A stretch of 53,562 bases of DNA from Bacillota bacterium (lineage in GTDB: Bacteria > Bacillota > Bacilli > Alicyclobacillales > SLC66), in contig JAKACV010000015.1 of NCBI GenBank assembly GCA_021821085.1, positions 1 through 53,562 on the forward strand, read 5' to 3'. Positions 27,033 through 35,742 of the stretch are shown here, one piece after another; the stretch's first letter is position 1; every line of letters starts with the position of its first letter. Made by a program: the position numbers and the translations under genes. Under the pieces are notes generated by a model that made no database searches, had not been told where the DNA came from, and saw only the letters and a program-made list of their open reading frames with translations.

Positions 27033-28271
27033 TTAGTCTCGCGCATGCAGCGAATGTGTCTTAGAGAGTGCAGGGGTCCGTTTCTTCGTTCGTTGTAATC
27101 CTTTTCCATTCATTGAAAAGTTAACTTCATGAACGATAGCGGGCTGATCTTGAACGACTGGATTCGTTTCGTCAACTGTATAGCGAGATAGGGAGAGTAA
27201 CATACCCGCTGCGCATAGTTTCATGATGAGTGCCGTTCCTCCATAACTAATAAAGGGGAGAGGTATGCCTGTAATTGGCATGAGTCCAGTAACAACTCCA
27301 ACGTTAATGAGGACGCCCAACCCAATCATACTGGAAAGTCCTGTCGCTAGCAATGAAGCGAAGCGGTTAGGAAGATGTTGACTAATGCGAATACCTCGCC
27401 AGATAACGATAGCAAACAGCCCAAGGACAAATGCCGCTCCAACAAACCCTAATTCTTCAATAATAATGGCGAAAATAAAATCCTCGTGTGGGATGGGTAG
27501 GTACAAAAATGGTTCTATGCCTCGTCCTATTCCTTGACCGAACAATCCGCCATGATAAATCGCAATGAGCGATTGTTGGATTTGATACCCGCCTTTGTTT
27601 GTATATGCAGGATTCCAAGGATTAAGAAAGATCTTTAGGCGAATATTACGATAGGATTCGAACCATGCGAACGCGCCGACAATTGGCAATAAAATGCCTC
27701 CGACGGTTAAGATGTGGATGCGTCGAATTCCAGCCACAAACATAACAACCAATCCAGACATTAGTAACAACATCCCAGTCCCCATGTCCGGTTCAAGCAA
27801 TATCATGAGGAACTGCATCCCCAGAATGGTAAGAGGGGGGAGAATATCTCGCCGGAAGTCCCCTACTTTCTCACCCTTTTTATCAAATATGTAGGCCAAG
27901 TAAATTAATATTCCCACTAATGCGATCTCACTTGGTTGAAAGTGTAGTGCAGGAGGTCCAATCCATCGTCTCACTCCAGCGGCTTTATGGCCAATACCTG
28001 GGACAAGCACTACAAAAAGTGATACTAGCGTGCCGAGAGTAATCCACTTCGCGCTTTTCTGGATTTTTTCATATGGGATATTCATAAAAACAAACATCAC
28101 GCCCATCCCGATAATGGCGTAAATAAACTGCCGCTTAAAAAAATAAGCGGGAGTGGCGCCTGTGACTTGAATGGCCCATACCATACTGGCGCTGTATACC
28201 ATAACCACACCGAATGTAACGAGGGACAGAATCGTAAAGAGCAGAAGAAAATCTGGTCTATGTCTACGCAT
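27033..28271 (-). CDS. ftsW: SEDS glycosyltransferase FtsW
   Basis: About 412 residues with ten or so membrane helices, a SEDS family peptidoglycan polymerase that works with a class B PBP at the septum. Signatures: WIGPPALHFQPSEIALVGI, LLEPDMGTGMLLL, the long extracytoplasmic loop with NPWNPAYTNKGGYQIQQSL, PHEDFIFAIIIEELGF and the C-terminal PFISYGGTALIMKL. The basic cytoplasmic C-tail is typical of FtsW. ATG 28271 follows ACGGAGG by 8 bases. SpoVE is a close alternative, since both are found in spore formers. Confidence 0.88.
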   Translation of the reverse strand: MRRHRPDFLLLFTILSLVTFGVVMVYSASMVWAIQVTGATPAYFFKRQFIYAIIGMGVMFVFMNIPYEKIQKSAKWITLGTLVSLFVVLVPGIGHKAAGVRRWIGPPALHFQPSEIALVGILIYLAYIFDKKGEKVGDFRRDILPPLTILGMQFLMILLEPDMGTGMLLLMSGLVVMFVAGIRRIHILTVGGILLPIVGAFAWFESYRNIRLKIFLNPWNPAYTNKGGYQIQQSLIAIYHGGLFGQGIGRGIEPFLYLPIPHEDFIFAIIIEELGFVGAAFVLGLFAIVIWRGIRISQHLPNRFASLLATGLSSMIGLGVLINVGVVTGLMPITGIPLPFISYGGTALIMKLCAAGMLLSLSRYTVDETNPVVQDQPAIVHEVNFSMNGKGLQRTKKRTPALSKTHSLHARD

Positions 28272-28542
28272 CACAAAAACCTCCGTAGACATTAATTCGC
28301 GATGAACAACGTATCATCCTGCTTCTGCTACGCTGTAAAACGGAAAAAATATATTGGCATATGCTAATTTATTAAAAATACTAATTTACTTGAAGATCGA
28401 AATCACCTCCTTTAGCTCTTGTAAATGCGGACGAGGAGTTAATCAATTGGTACATCGTTGCATAGGATACATTGTAGCGTTTCGCTATACTAGAATGTGA
28501 CAATGTACGCGTATTGCGTTAAAGTGGACGAGTGGTGCAGAG

Positions 28543-28833
28543 TTACCATCCCCCCATAGCACCGAGGCCAAGCACTGTAACACCGACGATGGCCGCAAGT
28601 GGCAAGGCAAGTGCAGCGCCTGGGTAGTAGACGAGATCGACTACGCCAGATTGAACTTCTGTAAGTTTTGCAACAGATCTTTCGTCTAAGTTGGATGCAC
28701 TGACGAGACGATGCCCGAGAAGATGTATGTGAGTTCCCGTAACTCTGTGCAAATGTCCGCGATATGTGCCCATGGTGGTATGCACTAGGACAGGTTGCCC
28801 AATTAATGTGTGCCACTGATTTCTTGGAAGCAT
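28543..28833 (-). CDS. Small hypothetical protein with hydrophobic C-terminus
   Basis: About 96 residues. The N-terminal half, LIGQPVLVHTTMGTYRGHLH followed by RVTGTHIHLLG, resembles a small beta-barrel of the LSm/SH3 kind, as in Bacillus spore-coat-related DUF2642-like proteins, though I cannot name the family. The C-terminus (AALALPLAAIVGVTVLGLGA) is hydrophobic and glycine-rich, suggesting a membrane tail. AAGGAGGTGA lies 8 bases before the ATG at 28833, a very strong Shine-Dalgarno sequence that decides the start. It is divergent from the DedA gene at 28926. Confidence 0.7.
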   Translation of the reverse strand: MLPRNQWHTLIGQPVLVHTTMGTYRGHLHRVTGTHIHLLGHRLVSASNLDERSVAKLTEVQSGVVDLVYYPGAALALPLAAIVGVTVLGLGAMGGW

Positions 28834-28925
28834 GTGAGATGTCACCTCCTTAGTCATACGGTATGTGAAAGGTTGCAAAGTGGTAGGGGCGAAAGCGGAG
28901 CGTATGGAGTGAAGCGTATTGTGGG

Positions 28926-29543
28926 GTGAGACAAATCTCTGGCACAGAATTGTTGGGCTTAATTCACCATTATGGGTACATTGGGCTAACTGCCATCCTG
29001 ATCCTCGGGATTGTAGGTTTGCCATTACCTGATGAGACGATTTTGACGGCAGTTGGATATTTTGTGTATCGGGGTAATCTGTCGTACTTTCCAGCGTTGT
29101 TTTTTGGGATTTTTGGAGCCGTACTGGGAATTACATTGAGTTACTCTTTAGGAGTTTTTATTGGCAGGCCACTTTTGCTTCGATATGGGAGATATGTTCA
29201 CGTTACTGAATATTCGCTTCAACGGGTGGAACGTTACTTTGGGAAATATGGTGCGATCACCCTTTTTGGTGGTTTTTTTATTCCTGGAGTTCGTCATTTA
29301 ACCGCCATTGTGGCAGGGCTAAGTGGCATGACATACATACGTTTCGCTTTTCCTGCCTATGTGGGAGTTTGTGTTTGGGTAACTGTTTTTATCACGCTTG
29401 GACGATTTGCAGGACCCCAAATTGCAGGATTCACTGGAATGCTGTCGATAACAGATGCAGCATGGATTTTGGCAGGATTGACACTTAGCGGGTTTTTGAC
29501 GCTCATTGCGATGAAATCGTTGGCGAATCACCAAAAACCGTAA
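28926..29543 (+). CDS. DedA family membrane protein
   Basis: A 205-residue DedA/SNARE-associated (VTT-like) membrane protein. Conserved features are LPLPDETILTAVGYF near the N-terminus, GRPLLLRYGRYV, and FGGFFIPGVRHLTAIVAGLSGM, which contains the amphipathic region with essential arginine. Some DedA proteins are undecaprenyl-phosphate or phospholipid translocases; this is a family-level inference. A paralogue is at 41531. The GTG start has only a weak Shine-Dalgarno sequence (GTGGG). Confidence 0.87.
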   Translation: MRQISGTELLGLIHHYGYIGLTAILILGIVGLPLPDETILTAVGYFVYRGNLSYFPALFFGIFGAVLGITLSYSLGVFIGRPLLLRYGRYVHVTEYSLQRVERYFGKYGAITLFGGFFIPGVRHLTAIVAGLSGMTYIRFAFPAYVGVCVWVTVFITLGRFAGPQIAGFTGMLSITDAAWILAGLTLSGFLTLIAMKSLANHQKP

Positions 29544-29616
29544 CTTTCATGACGTTGCGCAAATGAAAAACTCATGCGATGATAAAGGTACAATGTTTAT
29601 GCATGGAGGCAAGGTA

Positions 29617-30810
29617 GTGGAGTCAATTGTAAAACGAAATATTCGCGATTTGGACTATCCTTTAATCTTCGTAATGATTTGCATCTCGATTATTAGTTGT
29701 ATAGCGGTTTATACCTCGACGTATGGAAAAGCCAACCCCGCAACAGGAAACGCAATTCTTGGCATACCACCGCATATTCTATTGCGGCAAATTGCATGGG
29801 AGATTTTGGGATACATTACGATGTTTGTTATGATTTTTATCGATTATAAGTCCCTTGCGAAGTGGCATTGGTGGTTTTATGGGATCGCTACATCTCTTTT
29901 GCTTTCTGTATTTGGATTTCATCGTGTAAACGGTGCTCATAGTTGGATTTCCCTTCCTGCTGGACTGAGTTTTCAACCTTCCGAATTAGCTAAAATTGCG
30001 TTGATATTATGGACCGCAGACTATATGGCGCGGATGAATGAACGAGAGTATCCAGATTACTCATTCAGGGGTCTGTTACCTATTTTCGGCGCTTTTGCAG
30101 TTCCGTTTATTTTAACGCTTAAGGAACCTGCTCTCGGTCAGGCTTTGGTTATGCTGGCTATTTTATTTTCGATGTTAATTGTTTATGTGCAAAAGAGGCA
30201 TTTGCGAACGATGGTGACGGGATCCATCGTATTTCTAGTAGCATTTATGCTAGCGATCGGTCCACTTGCAAATCAGACGATTCAACTGCTTGACCATCAG
30301 CACATTTTACATCCATATCAAACGCAACGATTAATTTCTTTTATTAATCCGACGGCCAATACAACAGGAGCCGGGTACCAAGTACTTGAAGCGGAGATTG
30401 CAGTGGGGTCTGGTGGAGTATTTGGAACTGGATTATTGCATGGATCACAGACAAATGGGAGTTGGATACCTTTTCAGTGGACAGACTTTATTTTTTCTGC
30501 CATCGCTGAACAACTTGGATTTGTGGGTTCAAGTGTATTAATTATGTTGTTCTTGATCATGTTATTTAGAATGGTGAAGGTCGCTATGACTGCGCTTGAC
30601 GATTTTGGAGCGTATGTCATAGCAGGATCAATTGGGATGTTTGCATTTCAAATTTTCCAAAATATAGGAATGAATCTAGTATTGAGTCCGGCAACCGGAA
30701 TTACATTGCCATTTGTGAGTTACGGTGGATCCTCTCTGGTTGTTAACTTTCTTAGCATTGGAATCGTATTGAGTATTTCTTTGCGTAGAAGAACACTTCG
30801 ATTTGACTAG
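29617..30810 (+). CDS. SEDS glycosyltransferase, RodA/FtsW family
   Basis: About 397 residues and ten helices; a second SEDS protein, on the strand opposite to ftsW and 1.3 kb away. WISLPAGLSFQPSELAKIAL, LKEPALGQALVM, INPTANTTGAGYQVLEAEIA, FQWTDFIFSAIAEQLGFVG and LPFVSYGGSSLVVNF match the family. No long C-tail is present, which favours a RodA-type elongation role with a class A or B PBP. GGAGG at 29605-29609 sits 7 bases before GTG 29617; in-frame ATGs at 29593 and 29563 are alternatives. Confidence 0.85.
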   Translation: MESIVKRNIRDLDYPLIFVMICISIISCIAVYTSTYGKANPATGNAILGIPPHILLRQIAWEILGYITMFVMIFIDYKSLAKWHWWFYGIATSLLLSVFGFHRVNGAHSWISLPAGLSFQPSELAKIALILWTADYMARMNEREYPDYSFRGLLPIFGAFAVPFILTLKEPALGQALVMLAILFSMLIVYVQKRHLRTMVTGSIVFLVAFMLAIGPLANQTIQLLDHQHILHPYQTQRLISFINPTANTTGAGYQVLEAEIAVGSGGVFGTGLLHGSQTNGSWIPFQWTDFIFSAIAEQLGFVGSSVLIMLFLIMLFRMVKVAMTALDDFGAYVIAGSIGMFAFQIFQNIGMNLVLSPATGITLPFVSYGGSSLVVNFLSIGIVLSISLRRRTLRFD

Positions 30811-30824
30811 GAAACTTGTTTTTG

Positions 30825-30841
30825 CGTTAACTAATCTAACA
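30825..30841 (+). promoter_or_regulatory. GlnR/TnrA-like box upstream of glnA
   Basis: CGTTA-ACTAATC-TAACA fits the Bacillus GlnR/TnrA consensus TGTNA-N7-TNACA at every fixed position but the first. It lies 7 bp before the -35 box of the glnA promoter, a position suited to nitrogen control. No glnR gene accompanies glnA here. Confidence 0.65.
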
Positions 30842-30848
30842 TTCTTTA

Positions 30849-30878
30849 TTGACGTGTGTTCAGTCCCAGGCGTATACT
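30849..30878 (+). promoter_or_regulatory. Promoter of glnA
   Basis: TTGACG (-35, 30849-30854) and TATACT (-10, 30873-30878), 18 bp apart, predict transcription from about 30885. This rules out a translation start at the TTG within the -35 box. Confidence 0.7.
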
Positions 30879-30917
30879 GTCTGCATGCACTTTACATTTG
30901 ATGTGGGGGTTGGAGAC

Positions 30918-32342
30918 GTGACCGCTTCAGAAATTTTATCTCTCATTCAAGAAAAAAAGATTCAAATGGTCGATTTTAGACTTGTGGATTTGCCGGGTCG
31001 GCAGCATCATGTTACGATTCCTGCCGTTGAGGTTGATGAAGATATGTTGACAAATGGCGTGGCATTTGACGGATCGAGTATCCAAGGATTTCGAGGCATT
31101 GAAGAGAGCGATATGGTAATGCGCCCTGATCTGAACACCGCCTATGTTGATGCATTTACTGCAGTTCCGACGCTCGATTTGATTTGTGACATTTACGAGC
31201 CGAGTGGTGTGAGATATAATCGTGATCCGCGTTTTATTGCTCAAAAGGCGGAGGCATTTTTGCAAAAGAGCGGTGTGGGAACAGCGGCCTATTTTGGTCC
31301 TGAATTGGAATTTTTTATTTTTGATGATGTTCGATTTGCTTCTTCTCAAGATGGAGCATTTTATCAGTTGGATTCTGAAGAAGCGAATTGGAATACTGGT
31401 AAAGATACAGGAACTAATCTTGGATATAAGGTGAAAAATAAGGGTGGATACTTTCCCGTTCAGCCTACTGATAGTCAACACGATTTACGGACAGAGATTG
31501 TCCTCGAACTGATGAATGCAGGGATTCGCGTTGAGCGGCATCATCATGAAGTCGCATCTGCAGGTCAGGCTGAGATCAATTTCCGCTTTGATACATTGGC
31601 CAATGTTGCAGATACCGTGTTGTTGTACAAATATATTGTGCGCAATGTGTCCAAAAGGTATGGTAAAGTGGCAACCTTTATGCCAAAACCGATATTTGGT
31701 GATAACGGTTCTGGCATGCATGTGCATCAAAGTATCTTCGATGGTGATAAACCTTTGTTTTTCGAAGAAGGAAGCTATGGTAACATGAGTAAACTGGCGC
31801 TTCATTATATCGGTGGAATTCTTCATCACGCACCAGCATTATTGGCATTTGCGACACCAAGTACAAATTCGTTTAAAAGGTTGGTACCAGGCTATGAAGC
31901 TCCAGTAAACCTCGTCTTTTCGAAGGGTAATCGAAGTGCGGCTGTGCGGGTTCCATTGGCTGCAGTGACACCGAAGTCGGCACGGATTGAATTTCGCACA
32001 CCAGATGCAACTGCCAACCCGTATCTTGCTTTTTCCGCGATGTTGCTAGCAGGGCTCGATGGAATTCGTCGTGAAATCGATCCTACGGCGAACGGATATG
32101 GACCAGTAGATAAAAACATCTATGAATTGTCTTCAAAAGATAAGCAAAAAATTCGCAGTGTACCAGGTTCGCTTGATGAAGTATTGACAGCGCTTGAAGA
32201 AGATCATGAATTTTTGTTGGAAGGCGGAGTATTTGATCGCGACTTCATCGAGACGTGGATCGAGTTTAAACGTACGACTGAGATACAACCGCTTGCGATT
32301 CGTCCACATCCACATGAATTTCTGATGTACTTTGACCTCTAG
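30918..32342 (+). CDS. glnA: Glutamine synthetase type I
   Basis: About 474 residues; condenses glutamate and ammonia using ATP. Signatures: VAFDGSSIQGFRGIEESDM, GPELEFFIFD, the glycine loop with RHHHEVASAGQAEINFRF, and KPIFGDNGSGMHVHQS. The internal region after residue 390 (KNIYELSSKDKQKI) includes a Tyr near the position adenylylated in GSI-beta enzymes. With its length, this points to the GSI-beta branch rather than the GlnR-feedback GSI-alpha of Bacillus, although the upstream box is GlnR-like. The start is taken as GTG 30918 (typical family N-terminus, GGGGG 7 bases upstream); ATG 30885 at the predicted +1 would be leaderless. Confidence 0.93.
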   Translation: MTASEILSLIQEKKIQMVDFRLVDLPGRQHHVTIPAVEVDEDMLTNGVAFDGSSIQGFRGIEESDMVMRPDLNTAYVDAFTAVPTLDLICDIYEPSGVRYNRDPRFIAQKAEAFLQKSGVGTAAYFGPELEFFIFDDVRFASSQDGAFYQLDSEEANWNTGKDTGTNLGYKVKNKGGYFPVQPTDSQHDLRTEIVLELMNAGIRVERHHHEVASAGQAEINFRFDTLANVADTVLLYKYIVRNVSKRYGKVATFMPKPIFGDNGSGMHVHQSIFDGDKPLFFEEGSYGNMSKLALHYIGGILHHAPALLAFATPSTNSFKRLVPGYEAPVNLVFSKGNRSAAVRVPLAAVTPKSARIEFRTPDATANPYLAFSAMLLAGLDGIRREIDPTANGYGPVDKNIYELSSKDKQKIRSVPGSLDEVLTALEEDHEFLLEGGVFDRDFIETWIEFKRTTEIQPLAIRPHPHEFLMYFDL

Positions 32343-32362
32343 AATGAAATGGAATCATTGAG

Positions 32363-32384
32363 GGCGCCCTTTAGGGCGCCTTTT
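32363..32384 (+). terminator. Rho-independent terminator of glnA
   Basis: GGCGCCC pairs with GGGCGCC around a TTTA loop and is followed by TTTT, 20 bp after the glnA stop. Confidence 0.88.
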
Positions 32385-32493
32385 GACTGTTATCTTATGT
32401 ATGTGTATCTTTTCATTGCGTTGCTTTTATGGGATAAGCTATCGTTAAAATCGTGATAACTGTATTCGGTAGTAGTTGGAAAGGGTGATTGTA

Positions 32494-33357
32494 TTGAAGA
32501 TAGGAGCAAACGTTTCGATTGCAAAAACCGGTTTATTGCATGCAGTTGAAGAAGCTATTGCTTATGACTCAGATACTTATATGGTCTATACTCGAAGTAA
32601 TCGTGGTGGAGCCGCAAAACCAATTGAACAGTTTCACAGAGATGAAGCGCTAGATATGATGAGAGAACATCATGTGAGCGATCCGGTTGTGCATTTATCT
32701 TACCTGGTGAACCTGGCTAGTCCTAAGGAGGATACTTTTGAGTATGGAATCATGATTTTGACAGAGGAAATAAAGCGCGTGCAGTATTTGGGGTTTCGCT
32801 ACATTGTGATGCATCCTGGTAGTCATGTCGGCACAGGAATAGATACGGGAATCGTACGCATTGCAGAAGGTTTAAATCATATTTTGCAGGGTGACGAGTC
32901 TTTGTTTCTATGTCTTGAAACGATGGCGGGTGATGGATCGAAGGTGGGGAATCGCCTCGAGGAAATCGCGGAGATTATTTCACTTGTAAAGCATAAAGAG
33001 AAGCTGGGTGTATGTATTGATACATGTCACAACTATAGTGCTGGGTATGATATTGTGCACAACTTTGATGGATTTCTACAGCAATTTGATGATCTTATTG
33101 GATTAGAGAGATTGAAGGTTGCTCATATTAACGACTCCAAGACGGCATTCAAATCGCACAAGGACCGCCATGCCAATATTGGTCGCGGATCATTAGGACT
33201 TGATGCGTTGCGATATATTGTACAGCATGAAGTGTTGCAGGAAATTCCTTTGATTTTAGAAACGCCGGGAGGATTGTATAAACATGAAATTGCTCTATTG
33301 CGCGGCGAAACGAATGAACTGCCGGCAGAAGGAGATGGGAAGCAAGAAAGTGAGTGA
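32494..33357 (+). CDS. nfo: Endonuclease IV (AP endonuclease)
   Basis: About 287 residues of the AP endonuclease family 2 TIM-barrel. Zinc-site signatures are visible: HPGSHVG, CLETMAGDGSKVG, GVCIDTCHNYSAGYD and HINDSKTAFKSHKDRHANIG. It cleaves the DNA backbone 5' to abasic sites in base-excision repair. The N-terminus reads KIGANVSIAK where many have KIGSHVS. TTG 32494 follows AAAGGG by 8 bases; in-frame TTG 32476 and GTG 32485 overlap that Shine-Dalgarno sequence. It is convergent with the lipoprotein gene. Confidence 0.93.
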   Translation: MKIGANVSIAKTGLLHAVEEAIAYDSDTYMVYTRSNRGGAAKPIEQFHRDEALDMMREHHVSDPVVHLSYLVNLASPKEDTFEYGIMILTEEIKRVQYLGFRYIVMHPGSHVGTGIDTGIVRIAEGLNHILQGDESLFLCLETMAGDGSKVGNRLEEIAEIISLVKHKEKLGVCIDTCHNYSAGYDIVHNFDGFLQQFDDLIGLERLKVAHINDSKTAFKSHKDRHANIGRGSLGLDALRYIVQHEVLQEIPLILETPGGLYKHEIALLRGETNELPAEGDGKQESE

Positions 33358-33373
33358 AAATTACGCGTAATAT

Positions 33374-35047
33374 CTATGTAGTTGTTGAAACATTCGTAAC
33401 AGTCCATAACGATAATTGTTTGATGGGGATAAGACCAGGCCCACTGATACGAACAAAGAGTCCCCTTTTTGGATTGAAGTCAAGCCTACTTGATTGAAGA
33501 GTGGTACTTGTGTTATTATTCTGCGTCATCTTGAGTGTGATAAGACCACGGGAAGGTAAGCTTGGCAACGGTGACTGTGTTGCGGCTGTTATCAATGCAG
33601 ATAGGCGCTTCGTTTGCGTTGGATTTGCAGGGCTACTAAAAGGGCCGAGTATATAAGTCCAACTCCCAACTGCGAATGCGGCGAACCATGTAGAAGGTGC
33701 ACTTCCTTTTTTGACTCCTGATGTTTTGTTAAGCGGCGTCGCATTGAGCCATTCTACGTAAGGGCCTTGAGACGAACTGAGGATCATCGTCGATTGAACT
33801 TTATACTTCCCAAAATAATCGGGGATGGTCATGATCGGTTGCGTAGAAAGATTTTTCGATGGAAGGACAAAATCTTTTGCGCCCTTATGTTGAATCGGAA
33901 TTTGATAAGCATGTGTCGCAGAGAAAGTGACATTCGAAACGGACACTGTTAATGGTGCTTGAGATTGGGTTTCATGCCACATCACGTGGTATGAAGTAGG
34001 ACTGGTTATGGATAATTTCACGAGAACTGATGGACTACTCGCTGAATGAAAGGCGAGTGAGGGAACATATAGTGATGGAAGTTGCAATCGATCCAACATC
34101 GCAGTGAATGCACTGCTATTTGCTAGTGGAGGGGTGTGTTCTACTTGGATTTTTGCTTTTGCATCGATGTGATATAAATCTGGTCCAGCAATGATGGCGG
34201 CATTTGACGCATCCGAATAAAAAGCCTGCGGTGTAAAATTTGTGTGAATGACTGTAGAAGAGTCAGTGATAAAATTATGGTATATCCATACCATGTTGGA
34301 ATTTTTCGTTAAAGTGTTCATGCGAGCATAAAAGACACCGTTTGTGGTCGGCGCAATTTCAGGCGGCTGATCTGCAGGGTATTGCCCAAGCAACTGAACG
34401 GTCTTATTGTTCTCGATCAAAGCGGCGAATTGAGAAACTCTTTGTCCATTGACCATCATAGGATAAGAAAAGAGCGTAGCAGATGGGTCTTTATATAAGG
34501 TGATGGCGTTCGCCTTTATATGTGCTGTGCTATAGGATGTATTATCGCGAAAAAGCAATGTTGAATTGTTCTCTAATGCGACATTACTTTTGGGGATGGC
34601 GCGTTGCGCGAATGAGGAAGAGACATACGGTGTAAGATAGAGTGAACCTATTAATTGGATTGGTATATTGAACGTAGTATCTGGATAAATTGTCCATAAG
34701 ACCCCATTCCCACTCAACGTATACATGAGTTTTGTGTGAGCAGGTAAATTGATTTGATAAGTCGTATGGTTTACCACGATTTTCCCTGTGGCAGTCATAT
34801 TGGCTACTTGTAGTATGTTACGGTGCATCGTGGCAACCATTTCGGGAAAAACGCTATGTAGTTTGAAATTTGCCATTTGGGAGATAAATTTTGATTTAAT
34901 GGATGAGACGGATGATGGATGTGTGACGCTGTGTCTCTGCTCATGAAGAGCATCAGAAGATTGTATGGCACCGCATCCTGATAGAGCCATACAGCCAGAT
35001 ACGATCATTACTCCAACTTTTATGCCATGGGCAATTTTCATTTGCAT
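33374..35047 (-). CDS. Large putative lipoprotein of unknown function
   Basis: About 557 residues. A signal peptide ends in the lipobox LSGC (MALSGCGAIQ), so the mature protein should be lipid-anchored on the outer face of the membrane. The rest is Ser/Thr/Asn-rich and beta-strand-like without recognisable motifs; repeated hydrophobic strands could form a propeller, but this is speculation. ATG 35047 follows TGGAG at 6 bases; the in-frame ATG at 35059 is poorer. Two further exported proteins lie just upstream on the same strand, possibly one envelope cluster. Confidence 0.75.
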   Translation of the reverse strand: MQMKIAHGIKVGVMIVSGCMALSGCGAIQSSDALHEQRHSVTHPSSVSSIKSKFISQMANFKLHSVFPEMVATMHRNILQVANMTATGKIVVNHTTYQINLPAHTKLMYTLSGNGVLWTIYPDTTFNIPIQLIGSLYLTPYVSSSFAQRAIPKSNVALENNSTLLFRDNTSYSTAHIKANAITLYKDPSATLFSYPMMVNGQRVSQFAALIENNKTVQLLGQYPADQPPEIAPTTNGVFYARMNTLTKNSNMVWIYHNFITDSSTVIHTNFTPQAFYSDASNAAIIAGPDLYHIDAKAKIQVEHTPPLANSSAFTAMLDRLQLPSLYVPSLAFHSASSPSVLVKLSITSPTSYHVMWHETQSQAPLTVSVSNVTFSATHAYQIPIQHKGAKDFVLPSKNLSTQPIMTIPDYFGKYKVQSTMILSSSQGPYVEWLNATPLNKTSGVKKGSAPSTWFAAFAVGSWTYILGPFSSPANPTQTKRLSALITAATQSPLPSLPSRGLITLKMTQNNNTSTTLQSSRLDFNPKRGLFVRISGPGLIPIKQLSLWTVTNVSTTT

Positions 35048-35156
35048 GCTGTTCTCCATTCCAATCTACTCTAGTCTATTCAACCTCTTATATTAGCACA
35101 CGTAAGAGGTCTTGCGTAGATTCTGTGGTCCTCCGTTTCGGATACAGATGCCCATG

Positions 35157-35738
35157 TTAGGGTCGCTCATAGCCTTCGCCAAGTTGGGAGGGTCGACGAA
35201 AACGATCAGCTAGTTGGATCAACCAAAGTCGATGATAAGGTTCTATATAGACAACTGGTTCAATGCGACGATCCAACCCAGGGGCTATTTGATATTGCCA
35301 AATAGTTGTTTTGTTTACAGCGCCTTCATTCATACGAACACCCATATGAATTGAATCGCGGTACCCATTCTTATAAGAGATTAAAGTAAGTTGGCCATGG
35401 AGTTCATTAACCAGAAAGCGATAGCGTGAGCTACGAATGACAGGTGCTTTGATCCAAGGGGTTAGTCCGTTAACGTCTGTCTTGTAGCGCCTTTCTGTTT
35501 CAAGTACGACAATCTCTGCACCCTCTAGAGGTTTTTGTGTGCGTCCATCTATGACTTTTACTCGCAAATTCCCGTACCCTTTCCCAATCATTACAGGATC
35601 ATATTTACTATAGGGTGCTTTTGTGTCAGAGGCGCTATGAGTCGCTGCGGAGCACGTGCTAAATGGTAATAAAGTAAGCACCACGATATATGCTGCGAAT
35701 CGTTTTCGAATGAGTTTCTGTACGTATGATTGCTTCAT
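35157..35738 (-). CDS. Exported protein with carboxypeptidase-regulatory-like fold
   Basis: About 193 residues. A signal peptide (FAAYIVVLTLLPFSTCSAAT) is followed by an Ig-like domain: NLRVKVIDGRTQKPLEGAEI then VVLETERRYKTDVNGLTPWI is the pattern of carboxypeptidase-regulatory/Big-like repeats, which mediate adhesion or protein contacts. The C-terminus is basic. ATG 35738 follows GGAAGGGG by 8 bases and lies 4 bp after the stop of the SpoIID-like gene, so the two are very likely translated from one mRNA and may act together. Confidence 0.7.
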   Translation of the reverse strand: MKQSYVQKLIRKRFAAYIVVLTLLPFSTCSAATHSASDTKAPYSKYDPVMIGKGYGNLRVKVIDGRTQKPLEGAEIVVLETERRYKTDVNGLTPWIKAPVIRSSRYRFLVNELHGQLTLISYKNGYRDSIHMGVRMNEGAVNKTTIWQYQIAPGLDRRIEPVVYIEPYHRLWLIQLADRFRRPSQLGEGYERP

Positions 35739-35742
35739 TATG

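Noticed and set aside
28402-28413. ATCACCTCCTTT, identical to the end of 16S rRNA.
   Set aside because: Only 12 bases match and no other 16S sequence surrounds it; it is the complement of a ribosome-binding-site-like motif.
30936-31481. 181-codon minus-strand frame inside glnA.
   Set aside because: Antisense to a conserved enzyme and without any recognisable domain.
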